Part shown: positions 16,408 to 24,816 of the stretch, piece by piece
How the letters are laid out: every line of letters starts with the position of its first letter
How positions within the stretch are numbered: the stretch's first letter is position 1
Source: an uncultured beta proteobacterium
GTDB taxonomy: Bacteria > Pseudomonadota > Gammaproteobacteria > Burkholderiales > Burkholderiaceae_C
Direction of reading: 5' to 3'
Assembly (NCBI GenBank): GCA_903830985.1
Contig: CAIKVZ010000136.1
Coordinates: forward strand, 1-40,247
DNA length: 40,247 nucleotides
Translations under genes and position numbers: made by a program
The notes under the pieces: model-generated
What the model saw: only the letters and a program-made list of their open reading frames with translations
Databases searched by the model: none
Told to the model about the DNA's origin: nothing

Positions 16408-17862
16408 CTACAGCATGAAGCCCAGGTTGGCGGGGTAGTCAGGGCGCCCGGCGGCAGCGCCGAAATGCTGCAGGTTGGGCAAAATCCCGGCCAGTTCCGT
16501 GTCGGCCACGCCAAACCACTGCGCCAAGGTTGCGGCGTACTGATCAACCGAAGTGCTGGGCAAGAGCCGACCCTGACCCACGTGCCACTGGTCGTCCGCG
16601 GCGGCTGTGCTGCCAACGCTGATGGGCGGCGGCGTGCCGTAAAAGGCCTTGCCTTTGACAGCGCCGCCCAGCACGAAATGGTGACTGCCCCAGCCGTGGT
16701 CGGATCCATCGCCGTTGGAGGCCAGCGTGCGGCCAAAATCGGAAGCGGTGAAGGTCGTTACCTTGTCGGCCACGCCCAACTCCAGCGTCGCGCTATAAAA
16801 GGCGCTCAAGGCCTCGCTCAGCTTGCCCAGCAGGCCGGGGTGCTGGGCAATCAGGTTGTCGTGCAGGTCAAAGCCGCCCATCGACACCATGAAGACCTGG
16901 CGTTTTGCGCCCAGGGCCGCGCGCGCACCGATGAGACGCGCGACCATTTTGAGTTGATCCGCCAGCGAATTGCCACTGGGGAAGACCGTGCTCAGTGTGA
17001 CGCCGGCCAGTGCCGAAGTGATCTGTGCCTCGGCGCCAATGGCGCGCGTGGTGACACGGTTGTATTCGTTCTCCAATGTGTGGGCACGTGTCTGCTGCAC
17101 CAGCGTGGCCAATGCGCTCTTCACCGCGCTGGAGCCATAGACGTTGCTCTTGACACCGTTGATGGCGACGGCGCCGCCGGTGCTGACCTGATATTGCAGG
17201 GCGCTGTCGCCCGACAGGAACACCGCGTTGCTGGTCACCGACATGCAGGTGAACAGCGAGTTGGTGTTGCCCGACAAGGCCAGGTCGCCCAGATTGCCAC
17301 CCCAGCCCACGGTCGAGCCTTCGGGTGAGGACGATTGCCAGATCGATTGCTGATCGTTGTGCGAGAACAGCTTGGGCGGCAGCGGCCAGGTCTTGCGGTC
17401 CGCGCTGTTGTACTGGGTGCGCGTCAAGGGCACCACCAAGGGACCCACATTGAATTGCACTGCCGCCTTGCCGGCGTTGAACAGGCTGGCCAGCCCTGTC
17501 ATCGCGGGATGCAGCGCGTACTGGCGTCCGCCCGGTAGCGCCAGCGTGGGGCTGAGCAAGGTCGGCGTGAGGCTCGCCTTGGCCAGCGCAATGCCACCCG
17601 CTGCCTGCCCTGCGCCGCCGCCGCGGATCACGCTGTAGGCGTTGTAGCTGGCGTCGTCGTAGGCCACGACGGTGTTCGCGTAGTCGTTGCCGCCGTAAAG
17701 GAATACGCAGACCAGCGCCTTGTAGTCGGTGGCGCTGAAAGCTGCGGCCTCGCCCATGGCCGCCAGATTCAGCGCCAAGGGCAAGGCGGTGCCGGTCAGC
17801 GACAACTGAGCGCAGCGGCGCAGGAAAGCGCGCCGGCTTGAGAGGGAAAGATCTTGATCCAT
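16408..17862 (-). CDS. DUF1501 family exported protein (Tat signal)
   Basis: DUF1501 proteins have an alkaline-phosphatase/sulfatase-like fold, but no reaction is firmly assigned. I start at ATG 17862, giving 484 residues that begin MDQDLSLSSRRAFLRRCAQL, a twin-arginine signal (SRRAFLRR) with a hydrophobic segment ending near GEAAAFS. The mature part has VCVFLYGGNDYANTVV, typical of the family start, and later TTFTASDFGRTLASNG followed by DHGWGSHHFVLGG, the usual C-terminal signature with likely metal-binding Asp/His. It lies eight bases after the DUF1800 gene. The two are paired in many genomes, which suggests a common role in the periplasm. The open frame extends far upstream through the partner gene but is not coding there. 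Confidence 0.9.
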   Translation of the reverse strand: MDQDLSLSSRRAFLRRCAQLSLTGTALPLALNLAAMGEAAAFSATDYKALVCVFLYGGNDYANTVVAYDDASYNAYSVIRGGGAGQAAGGIALAKASLTPTLLSPTLALPGGRQYALHPAMTGLASLFNAGKAAVQFNVGPLVVPLTRTQYNSADRKTWPLPPKLFSHNDQQSIWQSSSPEGSTVGWGGNLGDLALSGNTNSLFTCMSVTSNAVFLSGDSALQYQVSTGGAVAINGVKSNVYGSSAVKSALATLVQQTRAHTLENEYNRVTTRAIGAEAQITSALAGVTLSTVFPSGNSLADQLKMVARLIGARAALGAKRQVFMVSMGGFDLHDNLIAQHPGLLGKLSEALSAFYSATLELGVADKVTTFTASDFGRTLASNGDGSDHGWGSHHFVLGGAVKGKAFYGTPPPISVGSTAAADDQWHVGQGRLLPSTSVDQYAATLAQWFGVADTELAGILPNLQHFGAAAGRPDYPANLGFML

Positions 17863-17870
17863 GGCTAGCC

Positions 17871-19661
17871 TTATTTCTGCACCAGGTATTCGGCCGAGGC
17901 CATGACCAGCAGCACTGCTGAGGCGACGCGGTTCAGTTTGACGGTGTCGGTGCTCGTGGCACTCACGGCCGTGGCATTCAGCGCGGCAACGATGAGGGTT
18001 TGCGTGTCTGCAGACAGTTGTCCCGCGCACATCAAGAGGTTGAGCCGCGCCACCAGCGCTGCAGCATCCGCGACCAGCACCAACTCGACACCGTAGGCGG
18101 CCGTGATGTCGTAGCCATTGGTGGCAGCGTTGCTGCCGATGCCTGGGAGCTCGGGCGCATTCACGTAAATGCCATTGCGAATGACGTTCTGCAGGAAGTT
18201 CAAATAACCGCCCACGCTGCTCTCGTTCACCAGCTGGAACTCCGGAGCCACGGCCCGGCCGCTGGCCAATATGGTCGATGGCGGCACGTAGCCGGGGCGG
18301 AAAAAATTGAACACCGAGGGTGAGCGCAAGGGGCTCTGCCCCAGCTGTGTTGCCGGGTTGCTCAGGTCGAAAATCTTCCATGACCCTTGAGCCGAACGGA
18401 TGCCAAAAGTGAGGCCCCACTGCACCAGGCGCAGCATGGGCTCGCGCAGCTTGCCAAACAGCGGCTGACTCAAGCCCGCGGCGCTGCGTGCCTCTTCGTC
18501 CAGCAAGATCGCCGTCCAGACCGCCTTGAGGTCGCCACGCACGCCCGCGCCGTTGTTGTTGAAGGCGCTGGCAACGCGCGCCACATAGGCCGTACTGGGG
18601 TTGCTCGTGACCAGGCGCTGGATCATCTGCCGGCCAAAGAATGGTCCGACATTGGGATGGTTAAACAGCGTGTCCAATGCGCTCTTCAGCGCCGCCGCAC
18701 CATCGGTATTGGCCGCCACCGTGGTCCCCAGAAATGTGGCGGCCAGTGTGGAATGCCGGCTCGCAGTGAGCACCATGGGCAGACGAGCGAAAGCCGTGTT
18801 GGAGATGGTACGGGTGCCGCCTCCGGTCTGGGTGATGACGGTATTGACGTTCTGGCTGGTGTCGAAGTCGTAGCCCGTGAGAACCCGCGCCAGATTGGAA
18901 ATATCACTTTGCGTGTAAGTCTCCAGCTTGGTACCGGCAGCGTCGGTCTTCTCCGTGCCGTCGACGTTGAGCTGGTACAGCCCCAGGCTGAACAGCTGCA
19001 TCACCTCGCGCGCATAGTTTTCGTCGGGCTGCCTTCCCGTGGCGGTGTTTTCCTTCTGGTTGCCACGCGTGTTCAGGTACAGCCCCATGGCCGGGTTCAG
19101 TGTCGCGTCCTCCAGCAGCTGGCGATAATTTCCGAATGCATTGGCGCTGAGCGTGTCCCACCAGTGAGCCATGGCATGGCTGCGCCAATTCACCTCGACA
19201 CCCGTGGACGACACCACAAAAAATTCCGACAGCGCCAGCGCCAGGCGCTTGCGCACCGCATCCTGCGCCGTCAGCAACTGGTTCCAAACCATGAAGTCCG
19301 CAGGGTAGCTGGCATCAAAAAAATTGTTTGAGTCGATGCTGGCGTAACCGCGCGCGTCCAGCCAGTCAAAGCCTTTTTGCCCGGGCGCCGCATTGAACTG
19401 CGCACTCAGCCAGGTCGAAAAACCCTGCGCACGCACCCCCGCGATTTCGTCGTCAGAGGCGGAAAACTGTGCCTGCAACAGGAAACGTGCCGCCTGTTCC
19501 TGCGTCACCGGTACGGACGTGGGCACGGGCGCAGGTGTGGTCGAGCTCGAGCCGCCCCCGCAGGCGGCCAGTGCCGCGCTGCTTGCCAGCGCCAGCGCAG
19601 GCGCCAGGCCGACTTCACCCGCGCTCGGGCCAGAACCGGCATCCAGAATATCCCTTGGCAT
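17871..19661 (-). CDS. DUF1800 family lipoprotein
   Basis: A 596-residue secreted protein of unknown function, partner of the DUF1501 protein. The N-terminus has a hydrophobic stretch ending ASSAALAACGGGSS, a good lipobox with Cys near residue 34, so it is probably membrane-anchored after lipidation. The signal has few basic residues. The DUF1800 body contains FLLQAQFSASDDEIAGV near the start, AHWWDTLSANAFGNYRQLL, then NENYAREVMQL-like NYAREVMQLFSLGLY and VLTGYDFD, and near the C-terminus SPSVFNFFRPGYVP. The ATG at 19661 is preceded by GAGG eight bases upstream. It is the first gene of a two-gene operon with its own promoter (19693-19720). Confidence 0.9.
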   Translation of the reverse strand: MPRDILDAGSGPSAGEVGLAPALALASSAALAACGGGSSSTTPAPVPTSVPVTQEQAARFLLQAQFSASDDEIAGVRAQGFSTWLSAQFNAAPGQKGFDWLDARGYASIDSNNFFDASYPADFMVWNQLLTAQDAVRKRLALALSEFFVVSSTGVEVNWRSHAMAHWWDTLSANAFGNYRQLLEDATLNPAMGLYLNTRGNQKENTATGRQPDENYAREVMQLFSLGLYQLNVDGTEKTDAAGTKLETYTQSDISNLARVLTGYDFDTSQNVNTVITQTGGGTRTISNTAFARLPMVLTASRHSTLAATFLGTTVAANTDGAAALKSALDTLFNHPNVGPFFGRQMIQRLVTSNPSTAYVARVASAFNNNGAGVRGDLKAVWTAILLDEEARSAAGLSQPLFGKLREPMLRLVQWGLTFGIRSAQGSWKIFDLSNPATQLGQSPLRSPSVFNFFRPGYVPPSTILASGRAVAPEFQLVNESSVGGYLNFLQNVIRNGIYVNAPELPGIGSNAATNGYDITAAYGVELVLVADAAALVARLNLLMCAGQLSADTQTLIVAALNATAVSATSTDTVKLNRVASAVLLVMASAEYLVQK

Positions 19662-19692
19662 GTTGACGACCTCGCGCTGCTATGGTTGCGCC

Positions 19693-19720
19693 AGTCTAGC
19701 GACGCAATTCGCAAACCAAG
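19693..19720 (-). promoter_or_regulatory. Candidate promoter of the DUF1800-DUF1501 operon
   Basis: On the minus strand CTTGGT (19720-19715) and TAGACT (19698-19693) are 16 bases apart, a fair sigma-70 match. A start near 19686 would leave a leader of about 25 bases holding the GAGG ribosome site. It lies in the 139-base gap after pyrF. Confidence 0.5.
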
Positions 19721-19800
19721 TGAAGATCTTGTATGTGCCGCAGGAAAAATGTAACGGGAAGTTGGTCGCGGCCGTCAGCGGCAGGGCCGGCTGCGACGGT

Positions 19801-20640
19801 TCAGGACTGCGCGGCCCGCAGCAGGGCGCGCGTCTTTAACGCCTCCGCCCTTGCCACAGCGGCAAAGTCGGCATCGGCCGATGCATAGAGGATGGCGCGC
19901 GATGAATTCACCACGATCGGCGCCAGCGTCTCGCCCTGTTGCGCGCGCCAGCCCGCCTTGACGGTGGCCAGCGCGTCACCGCCTTGCGCACCGACACCGG
20001 GAATCAGCAGCGGCAGCCTCGGCGCCAGGGCACGTACGCGTTCGATCTCGGCCGGGTAGGTCGCTCCGACCACCAGACCGAGTTGCCCGTTCAGGTTCCA
20101 GGGACCTTGAGCCAGCCGCGCAATGTGCTCGTACAGCAGCGGCTCGCCGGCCACGCTGGACAGGCGCTGCGACTGGAAATCGTCCCCACCGGGGTTGGAG
20201 GTGCGGCACAACAGGAAAGCGCCCTTGTCGTGGTACTTCAGGTAGGGCTGCACCGAATCAAAGCCCATGAAGGGCGACAGCGTCACGGCATCGGCGCCAT
20301 AGCGCTCGAAGGCCTCGATCGCATATTGTTCTGCGGTGGAGCCGATGTCGCCGCGCTTGGCGTCCAGAATCACCGGCACCTGCGGCGCCGTGCGGCGCAT
20401 ATGCGCCACCAGAAGTTCCAGTTGCGGCTCGGCGCGGTGCGCCGCGAAGTAAGCGATCTGTGGCTTGAAGGCGATCACCAGATCCGCCGTGGCGTCGACG
20501 ATGGCCGCACAGAAGTCGAATATTTTGTTGGCGTCACCCCGGATATGCAGCGGAAACTTCGCCGGATCGGGATCCAGTCCCACGCACAACAGGGAGCCGT
20601 TTTGCCGCTCGGCGGTGCGCAACTGGTCAAGAAATTTCAT
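19801..20640 (-). CDS. pyrF: Orotidine 5'-phosphate decarboxylase (type 2)
   Basis: PyrF makes UMP from OMP, the last step of de novo pyrimidine synthesis. The 279-residue length and sequence fit the longer type-2 subfamily. The catalytic signature is [16 protein letters not shown] (92-107, with Asp93, Lys95 and Asp98), preceded by the substrate-binding [10 protein letters not shown] (21-30) and FKPQIAYF (58-65). No Shine-Dalgarno is present. TAAAAT on the minus strand (20652-20647) is exactly six bases before the ATG, which suggests a leaderless message. It lies 50 bases beyond the stop of the uracil-DNA glycosylase gene. Confidence 0.96.
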   Translation of the reverse strand: MKFLDQLRTAERQNGSLLCVGLDPDPAKFPLHIRGDANKIFDFCAAIVDATADLVIAFKPQIAYFAAHRAEPQLELLVAHMRRTAPQVPVILDAKRGDIGSTAEQYAIEAFERYGADAVTLSPFMGFDSVQPYLKYHDKGAFLLCRTSNPGGDDFQSQRLSSVAGEPLLYEHIARLAQGPWNLNGQLGLVVGATYPAEIERVRALAPRLPLLIPGVGAQGGDALATVKAGWRAQQGETLAPIVVNSSRAILYASADADFAAVARAEALKTRALLRAAQS

Positions 20641-20690
20641 GCCCGAATTTTACCTTCGGCTCAGGGCGCAGCCCGCGCCTGGGTTTCGCC

Positions 20691-21623
20691 TCAGCCTGCG
20701 TCTTGGCGCACCTGCACCGCCAGGCACAAATCGGCCCAGGCCTTGGCCTTGTCACCCAGCGCGCGCAACAGGTAGGCCGGGTGGTAGGTCACCACCACCG
20801 GGATGCCGCGGTACTGGTGTACCTGGCCGCGCAGCTTGCCCAGGGGAATTCCGTGCACGTCGGGCACCGAGTCCTGCAACAGAGTTTGTGCGGCAAAGCG
20901 ACCCAGGGCCAGAATGATTTTGGGCTGCAGCAACTCGATCTGGCGCTGCAGCAAAGGCAGGCATTGCGCCACCTCGCCGGCCTCGGGATTGCGGTTCGCT
21001 GGCGGGCGGCACTTGAGCACGTTGGCAATGAAGCAGCCCTGCGCGGTTTGCAGCGCGGCATCATCACCGGGCGCACTTTGCCGGTGCCGATCCAGGCCGA
21101 TGGCGTGCAGCATATTGTCCAGCAGCTGTCCGGCCGGGCCGACAAAGGGCTCGCCACTCAGGTCTTCCTGCTCACCCGGCGCCTCTCCCACGATCAGCCA
21201 GTCGGCGACAGGCGGACGCTCCATTGCCTGCGGTGCCAGGCCCCCGATGCCAAAGACGGTGTGCGATCGCCCCTGGCTCAAGGCGCAGGCCCGGCAGTCC
21301 GCCACGGCCTGTTGCAGACCGCGCCAATCCAGGCGCTGCAGATCCGCACTGCGTGGCGTCACCCCGGTCTCTGCCGGCACAGCCGATGGCAAGCCCGTCA
21401 TTTGGGGTAATGCGTTGGCGCGGCGCGGCGTTGCGCCAGCGTGCTGAGGCTGCGGCGCAATGGCCTGTTCCGGCGCAACAACGGCCGCCGTGGCAGACGG
21501 TTGCGCGAGCGCGGTCGGCAGCATCGTCGGCTGTGCCTCCACGTCCCGGGTCAGGGGCCACCACACCTTCACATGCATCTCCTGCAGCATGGCGCGCTGG
21601 CGCAAATCGAGGTTCAGGCTCAT
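20691..21623 (-). CDS. Uracil-DNA glycosylase, family 4 (iron-sulfur)
   Basis: Removes uracil from DNA to start base-excision repair. The 310-residue protein has a 100-residue Ala/Pro/Gln-rich N-terminal extension, probably disordered, then the UDG fold. Motif A is GEAPGEQED (146-154), motif C is HPAYLLR (281-287, His281), and four cysteines, Cys110, Cys113, Cys205 (KCRPP) and Cys221, have the spacing of the family-4 4Fe-4S ligands. The upstream rimI ends ten bases before this start, so tsaB-rimI-udg form one unit. It is also annotated as a phage-polymerase-related domain protein in some genomes, but the cysteine set and motifs fit family 4 well. Confidence 0.92.
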   Translation of the reverse strand: MSLNLDLRQRAMLQEMHVKVWWPLTRDVEAQPTMLPTALAQPSATAAVVAPEQAIAPQPQHAGATPRRANALPQMTGLPSAVPAETGVTPRSADLQRLDWRGLQQAVADCRACALSQGRSHTVFGIGGLAPQAMERPPVADWLIVGEAPGEQEDLSGEPFVGPAGQLLDNMLHAIGLDRHRQSAPGDDAALQTAQGCFIANVLKCRPPANRNPEAGEVAQCLPLLQRQIELLQPKIILALGRFAAQTLLQDSVPDVHGIPLGKLRGQVHQYRGIPVVVTYHPAYLLRALGDKAKAWADLCLAVQVRQDAG

Positions 21624-21633
21624 GGCAGCAGCA

Positions 21634-22119
21634 TCACAGCTTCAGGCTCATGACGACGGCGTTCTCGCGCTGCCCATGGGCCGCGGGGTAGTAGCCCTTG
21701 CGCTCCCCGACCCGGCGCAGCCCGTAGGCTTCGTACACATGCAGGGCGCGCAGGTTGCTCACGCGCGCTTCCAGCCACAGCCACTGTGCATCCTGGGCGC
21801 GCGCCCAGAGCGTCAAGGCGTCGAGCAGCATGCGCGCCCAACCCTGGCGCTGGTGGCGAGGCGCCACGGTGATGTTGAGCAGGTGAACCTCATCCACACC
21901 CAGCATCGCCACGAAGTAGCCCAGGATCTCGTCCGAACTGCACAGCAACTGCGCCTGATAGCCGGCGCTCAGCGTGTCGGCGAAATGACGCCTGGTCCAG
22001 GGGTGCTCGTGGGCTTGTCGCTCCAATTGCTCGACCTCATCGAGCTGCTGCGCGGTAAGTGGCTTGAAGGCATAGCGGCGGTCCGAATCGACCGAGTTCA
22101 GGCTGGCGATGGCAGGCAT
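21634..22119 (-). CDS. rimI: [Ribosomal protein bS18]-alanine N-acetyltransferase RimI
   Basis: A GNAT-fold acetyltransferase that acetylates the N-terminal alanine of ribosomal protein bS18. The 161-residue product from ATG 22119 has HPWTRRHFADTL near the start, LLNITVAPRHQRQGWARMLL (the acetyl-CoA P-loop region, RQGWA), then WLEARVSNLRALHVYEAYGL and RKGYY. All are hallmarks of RimI. The frame is open far upstream, but those residues overlap tsaB and are not RimI-like. The start lies four bases after the tsaB stop. The tsaB-rimI adjacency is widespread. Confidence 0.93.
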   Translation of the reverse strand: MPAIASLNSVDSDRRYAFKPLTAQQLDEVEQLERQAHEHPWTRRHFADTLSAGYQAQLLCSSDEILGYFVAMLGVDEVHLLNITVAPRHQRQGWARMLLDALTLWARAQDAQWLWLEARVSNLRALHVYEAYGLRRVGERKGYYPAAHGQRENAVVMSLKL

Positions 22120-22123
22120 GGCT

Positions 22124-22849
22124 TCAGGCCCCGAGCGCTGCGACGATTTTTTCGGCGGCACGCTCATCGGTAGTCTTGGCGACCTTGTCGCGGACATAGC
22201 GTGGGCGCGCGTGTTCGGCCGCAACGGCCAGTCCGGCGCCGAGCAGCGCCGGTGCCAGCCGCAACATGGCTGCAGCACTGGGCATGGCGTCCAGCACGGC
22301 AATGCCAGAACCACACCCGAGCCGTACACCGTAGGACGAACCAACATTGCCGGCCAGCACCCAGCCGGGTTCCAGCAGCATGGCTTCAGGGCGCAGCAAT
22401 TCGGCCTCGCTGCGCTGCGTCCAGGCCAATCCATCGTAGACATAGCGCGCCGCGTAGATTTCATCCATGCGAGCGTCCAGCGCAGCCAGCACGAGAAATG
22501 GGACACCGGTCGCGGTGTATTGCAGGCGCGCCTGCTCTGCCACCGCCAGCAGACTGTCCACGGGCAGCAGCGGCACGGCCGCGCCAAACCCCAGTCCCTG
22601 CGCAACGGAGCAGGCCGTGCGCAAGCCGGTGAAGGAACCCGGTCCTGCACCAAAGGCGATGGCGTCGAGTTCTTCCAGACGCAGCCCGGCCTGCGCGAGC
22701 AGGGACAGGATCACGGGAATCAGCGCGGCCGAAGCCTGGGCGCCACCGGCGCCGCTGTGCTGCAAGACCTGGGACAGGCCATCAGGACCGTCACGGCAAA
22801 CGGCGACGGACAGGATTTCGGTACTGGTATCAAAGGCGAGGAGCTTCAT
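22124..22849 (-). CDS. tsaB: tRNA threonylcarbamoyladenosine biosynthesis protein TsaB
   Basis: TsaB is the inactive TsaD paralogue that scaffolds the TsaBDE complex making t6A37 on tRNAs reading ANN codons. I start at ATG 22849 (MKLLAFDTSTEILSVAV), preceded by GGAG five bases upstream, giving 241 residues. The ASKHA fold is seen in LAFDTSTEILSVAV, then FGAGPGSFTGLR and the following helix. The frame extends 26 codons upstream without likeness to TsaB. It is divergent from dacB. The partner enzyme TsaC is also in this window (27816-28829), but TsaD and TsaE are not. Confidence 0.94.
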   Translation of the reverse strand: MKLLAFDTSTEILSVAVCRDGPDGLSQVLQHSGAGGAQASAALIPVILSLLAQAGLRLEELDAIAFGAGPGSFTGLRTACSVAQGLGFGAAVPLLPVDSLLAVAEQARLQYTATGVPFLVLAALDARMDEIYAARYVYDGLAWTQRSEAELLRPEAMLLEPGWVLAGNVGSSYGVRLGCGSGIAVLDAMPSAAAMLRLAPALLGAGLAVAAEHARPRYVRDKVAKTTDERAAEKIVAALGA

Positions 22850-22941
22850 GCAGGCTCCGATTGTGCAACGTGCGCTGCGTGCCAGTTCAAAAGTGCCGCA
22901 GATTGTTGGGCTCGCCCAGGAATCCATGGCGCATGTCCCCG

Positions 22942-22947
22942 GATAAT
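22942..22947 (+). promoter_or_regulatory. -10-like GATAAT six bases before the dacB start
   Basis: GATAAT followed by CACGCC and then the ATG at 22954. With normal spacing, transcription would begin at the A of the start codon. No Shine-Dalgarno is present, in keeping with a leaderless message. No clear -35 box. Confidence 0.45.
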
Positions 22948-22953
22948 CACGCC

Positions 22954-24408
22954 ATGACCGTACTTCTTCGCGCCCTTTGCTGTGCCCTCGCCCTGGCCGG
23001 CCAGTCGACCCGGGCTCAAGGCTTGCCAGCCGAGGTCGAGTCTGCGCTGGCCCGTGCCAAGGTGCCGCGCGAGGCGCTCAGCGTGCTGGTGCTGCCGGCC
23101 CAGGGCGGCGGCGTACCACGCCTGAGCCACCGCGCAGCGGTGCCGGTGAACGCGGCATCGATGATGAAGCTGCTCACCACCTACGCCGCGCTCGACCTGC
23201 TCGGGCCGGCCTTCACCTGGCGCACGCCAGTGTTGCTCGACGGCAGCGTGCAAGACGGCACGCTCCAGGGCAATCTGTACATTCAGGGCCAGGGTGATCC
23301 CAAACTGGTGGTCGAGCGCCTGTGGTTGTTGCTGCGCCGCGTGCAGGGACTGGGCATACGCAGCATTGCCGGCGATATCGTGCTGGACCGATCTGCCTTC
23401 GAGACCGTACCGCAGGATCCGGCCGAGTTCGACGGTGAACCGCTGCGCCCCTACAACGCGGCGCCGGACGCCTTGCTGCTGAACTACAAGTCCGTGCTCA
23501 TGACCTTTGTGCCCGACGCCGCCGCCAAAGTGGCAAGGGTGCAATTTGAGCCCCCCCTTGCCGGTGTGCAGACGCAGGCCAGCGTGCCCCTGTCTGGCGG
23601 GGACTGCAGCGACTACCGGGCCGCCCTCAGGGCCGAATTTTTCGATCCACTGCGGATCCGTTTTGCCGGTCACTACCCAGCGTCCTGCGGCGAGAAGGTC
23701 TGGCCCGTGGCCTATGCCGATCCCAGCAGCTACGCGGCACGCGCGGTGGAGGGCCTGTGGCGCGAGATGGGCGGAAAGCTCGGCGGCAGGTTGCGCGAGG
23801 GCAAAACGCCGGCCAGTCTCAAACCCAGCTTTGAAATGACTTCAGCGCCACTGGCAGAAATCGTTCGCGACATCAACAAGTACAGCAACAACGTCATGGC
23901 GCAGCAACTGTTCCTGACGCTGGCGCTGCAGGCCGGCAGCCGCCCTGACGCGGCCAGCGGCGTCGGCACGATCGCAGGCGCGCGCTCGGTGCTGCAGGCG
24001 TGGTGGAAGGAGCGCATAACCGGCGACACCGGCGCGGCCACTGGCGACCCCGCAGCCGATATGCCGGTGCTGGACAACGGCGCCGGCCTGTCGCGCCAGG
24101 GGCGCATCAGTGCGCAGGCGCTGGCGCGCCTGCTGCAGACCGCCTGGCGCTCCCCGCTCATGCCGGAGCTGGTGTCCTCGCTGCCCATCAGCGGCGTCGA
24201 CGGCACGCTGCGTCGCAGCAAGACCAAGATGATTGGCAGCGCCCACCTCAAGACCGGCAGCCTGCGCGACGTCAGCGGCGTTGCCGGCTACGTCGACGGC
24301 GCCAGCGGGCAGCGCTACGTGCTGGTCGCCATCGTGAACCACCCGAACGCGCTCGCCGCGCGAGCTGCCATCGACGCCCTGATCGACTGGACCGCGAAAG
24401 ACCATTAA
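22954..24408 (+). CDS. dacB: D-alanyl-D-alanine carboxypeptidase/endopeptidase DacB (PBP4)
   Basis: A periplasmic penicillin-binding protein of class C that trims and cleaves peptidoglycan cross-links. The 484 residues from ATG 22954 begin with a signal peptide (MTVLLRALCCALALAGQSTRA). The three catalytic motifs are present: SxxK as Ser69-MM-Lys72, SNN at 311-313 and KTG at 433-435. The region between the first two motifs holds the extra domains typical of the S13 family, including GNLYIQGQGDPKL. An in-frame ATG at 22933 would add MSPDNHA before the signal peptide. I prefer 22954. The SemiSWEET gene follows two bases after the stop. Confidence 0.94.
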   Translation: MTVLLRALCCALALAGQSTRAQGLPAEVESALARAKVPREALSVLVLPAQGGGVPRLSHRAAVPVNAASMMKLLTTYAALDLLGPAFTWRTPVLLDGSVQDGTLQGNLYIQGQGDPKLVVERLWLLLRRVQGLGIRSIAGDIVLDRSAFETVPQDPAEFDGEPLRPYNAAPDALLLNYKSVLMTFVPDAAAKVARVQFEPPLAGVQTQASVPLSGGDCSDYRAALRAEFFDPLRIRFAGHYPASCGEKVWPVAYADPSSYAARAVEGLWREMGGKLGGRLREGKTPASLKPSFEMTSAPLAEIVRDINKYSNNVMAQQLFLTLALQAGSRPDAASGVGTIAGARSVLQAWWKERITGDTGAATGDPAADMPVLDNGAGLSRQGRISAQALARLLQTAWRSPLMPELVSSLPISGVDGTLRRSKTKMIGSAHLKTGSLRDVSGVAGYVDGASGQRYVLVAIVNHPNALAARAAIDALIDWTAKDH

Positions 24409-24410
24409 CT

Positions 24411-24668
24411 GTGATTCCCGCCTCTGACCTCGTCGGCTACCTGGCCGCCACGCTCACCACCATCAGCTTCGTGCCGCAGGCCTGGCACACTTTCCAGACC
24501 AAGGACGTGAGCGGCATCTCGCTGAGCATGTACAGCGCCTTCACTGCCGGTGTGGCGCTGTGGCTGGCCTATGGCGTGCTGCTGAACGCCTGGCCCATCG
24601 TCATCGCCAACCTGGTGACGCTCAGTTTGGCCGGCTTGATTCTGTCCATGAAGCTGCGCTACCGCTGA
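24411..24668 (+). CDS. SemiSWEET / MtN3-like small sugar transporter, GTG start
   Basis: An 85-residue inner-membrane protein with three hydrophobic helices (about 5-22, 38-58 and 62-80), which is one triple-helix bundle of the SWEET fold. Bacterial SemiSWEETs work as dimers and move small sugars down a gradient. The PQ-loop signature FVPQAWHTFQTKDVSGIS (20-37) and Asn67 in the third helix (VIANLVTL) match the family. It starts with GTG two bases after the dacB stop, so translation is probably coupled. Substrate is unknown. Next to a peptidoglycan carboxypeptidase, a wall-derived sugar is one guess (inference). Confidence 0.9.
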   Translation: MIPASDLVGYLAATLTTISFVPQAWHTFQTKDVSGISLSMYSAFTAGVALWLAYGVLLNAWPIVIANLVTLSLAGLILSMKLRYR

Positions 24669-24714
24669 ACCCGCAGAGCCGCGTCTCGCGTATCTCCTGC
24701 GCCACGGTCAGTGT

Positions 24715-24749
24715 TTACCCCCGTGCCTTTCAAAATGAACGCGGGGTAA
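24715..24749. repeat. Inverted repeat TTACCCC / GGGGTAA downstream of SemiSWEET
   Basis: TTACCCC (24715-24721) and GGGGTAA (24743-24749) are perfect complements around a 21-base loop. No T-run follows, so it may be a 3' hairpin of the dacB transcript or a protein-binding site before the lipase gene. Confidence 0.4.
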
Positions 24750-24765
24750 CATCATCCGCTGAAAA

Positions 24766-24779
24766 AGAACGAGCGTTCT
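24766..24779. promoter_or_regulatory. Candidate operator AGAACG-AG-CGTTCT upstream of the lipase-ompW operon
   Basis: A perfect six-base inverted repeat with a two-base spacer, ending 37 bases before the lipase ATG. It has the look of a TetR-family operator. A related palindrome containing the same AACGAGCG core lies in front of the second lipase-like gene (27778-27789). Regulator identity is unknown. Confidence 0.45.
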
Positions 24780-24816
24780 ATTTTGTTTCGGACCCAGACC
24801 AACCAGGAGAAAACGG

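Noticed and set aside
16408-18420. DUF1501 gene with a 670-residue product
   Set aside because: The upstream part is the shadow of the DUF1800 gene; the Tat signal at 17862 marks the real start.
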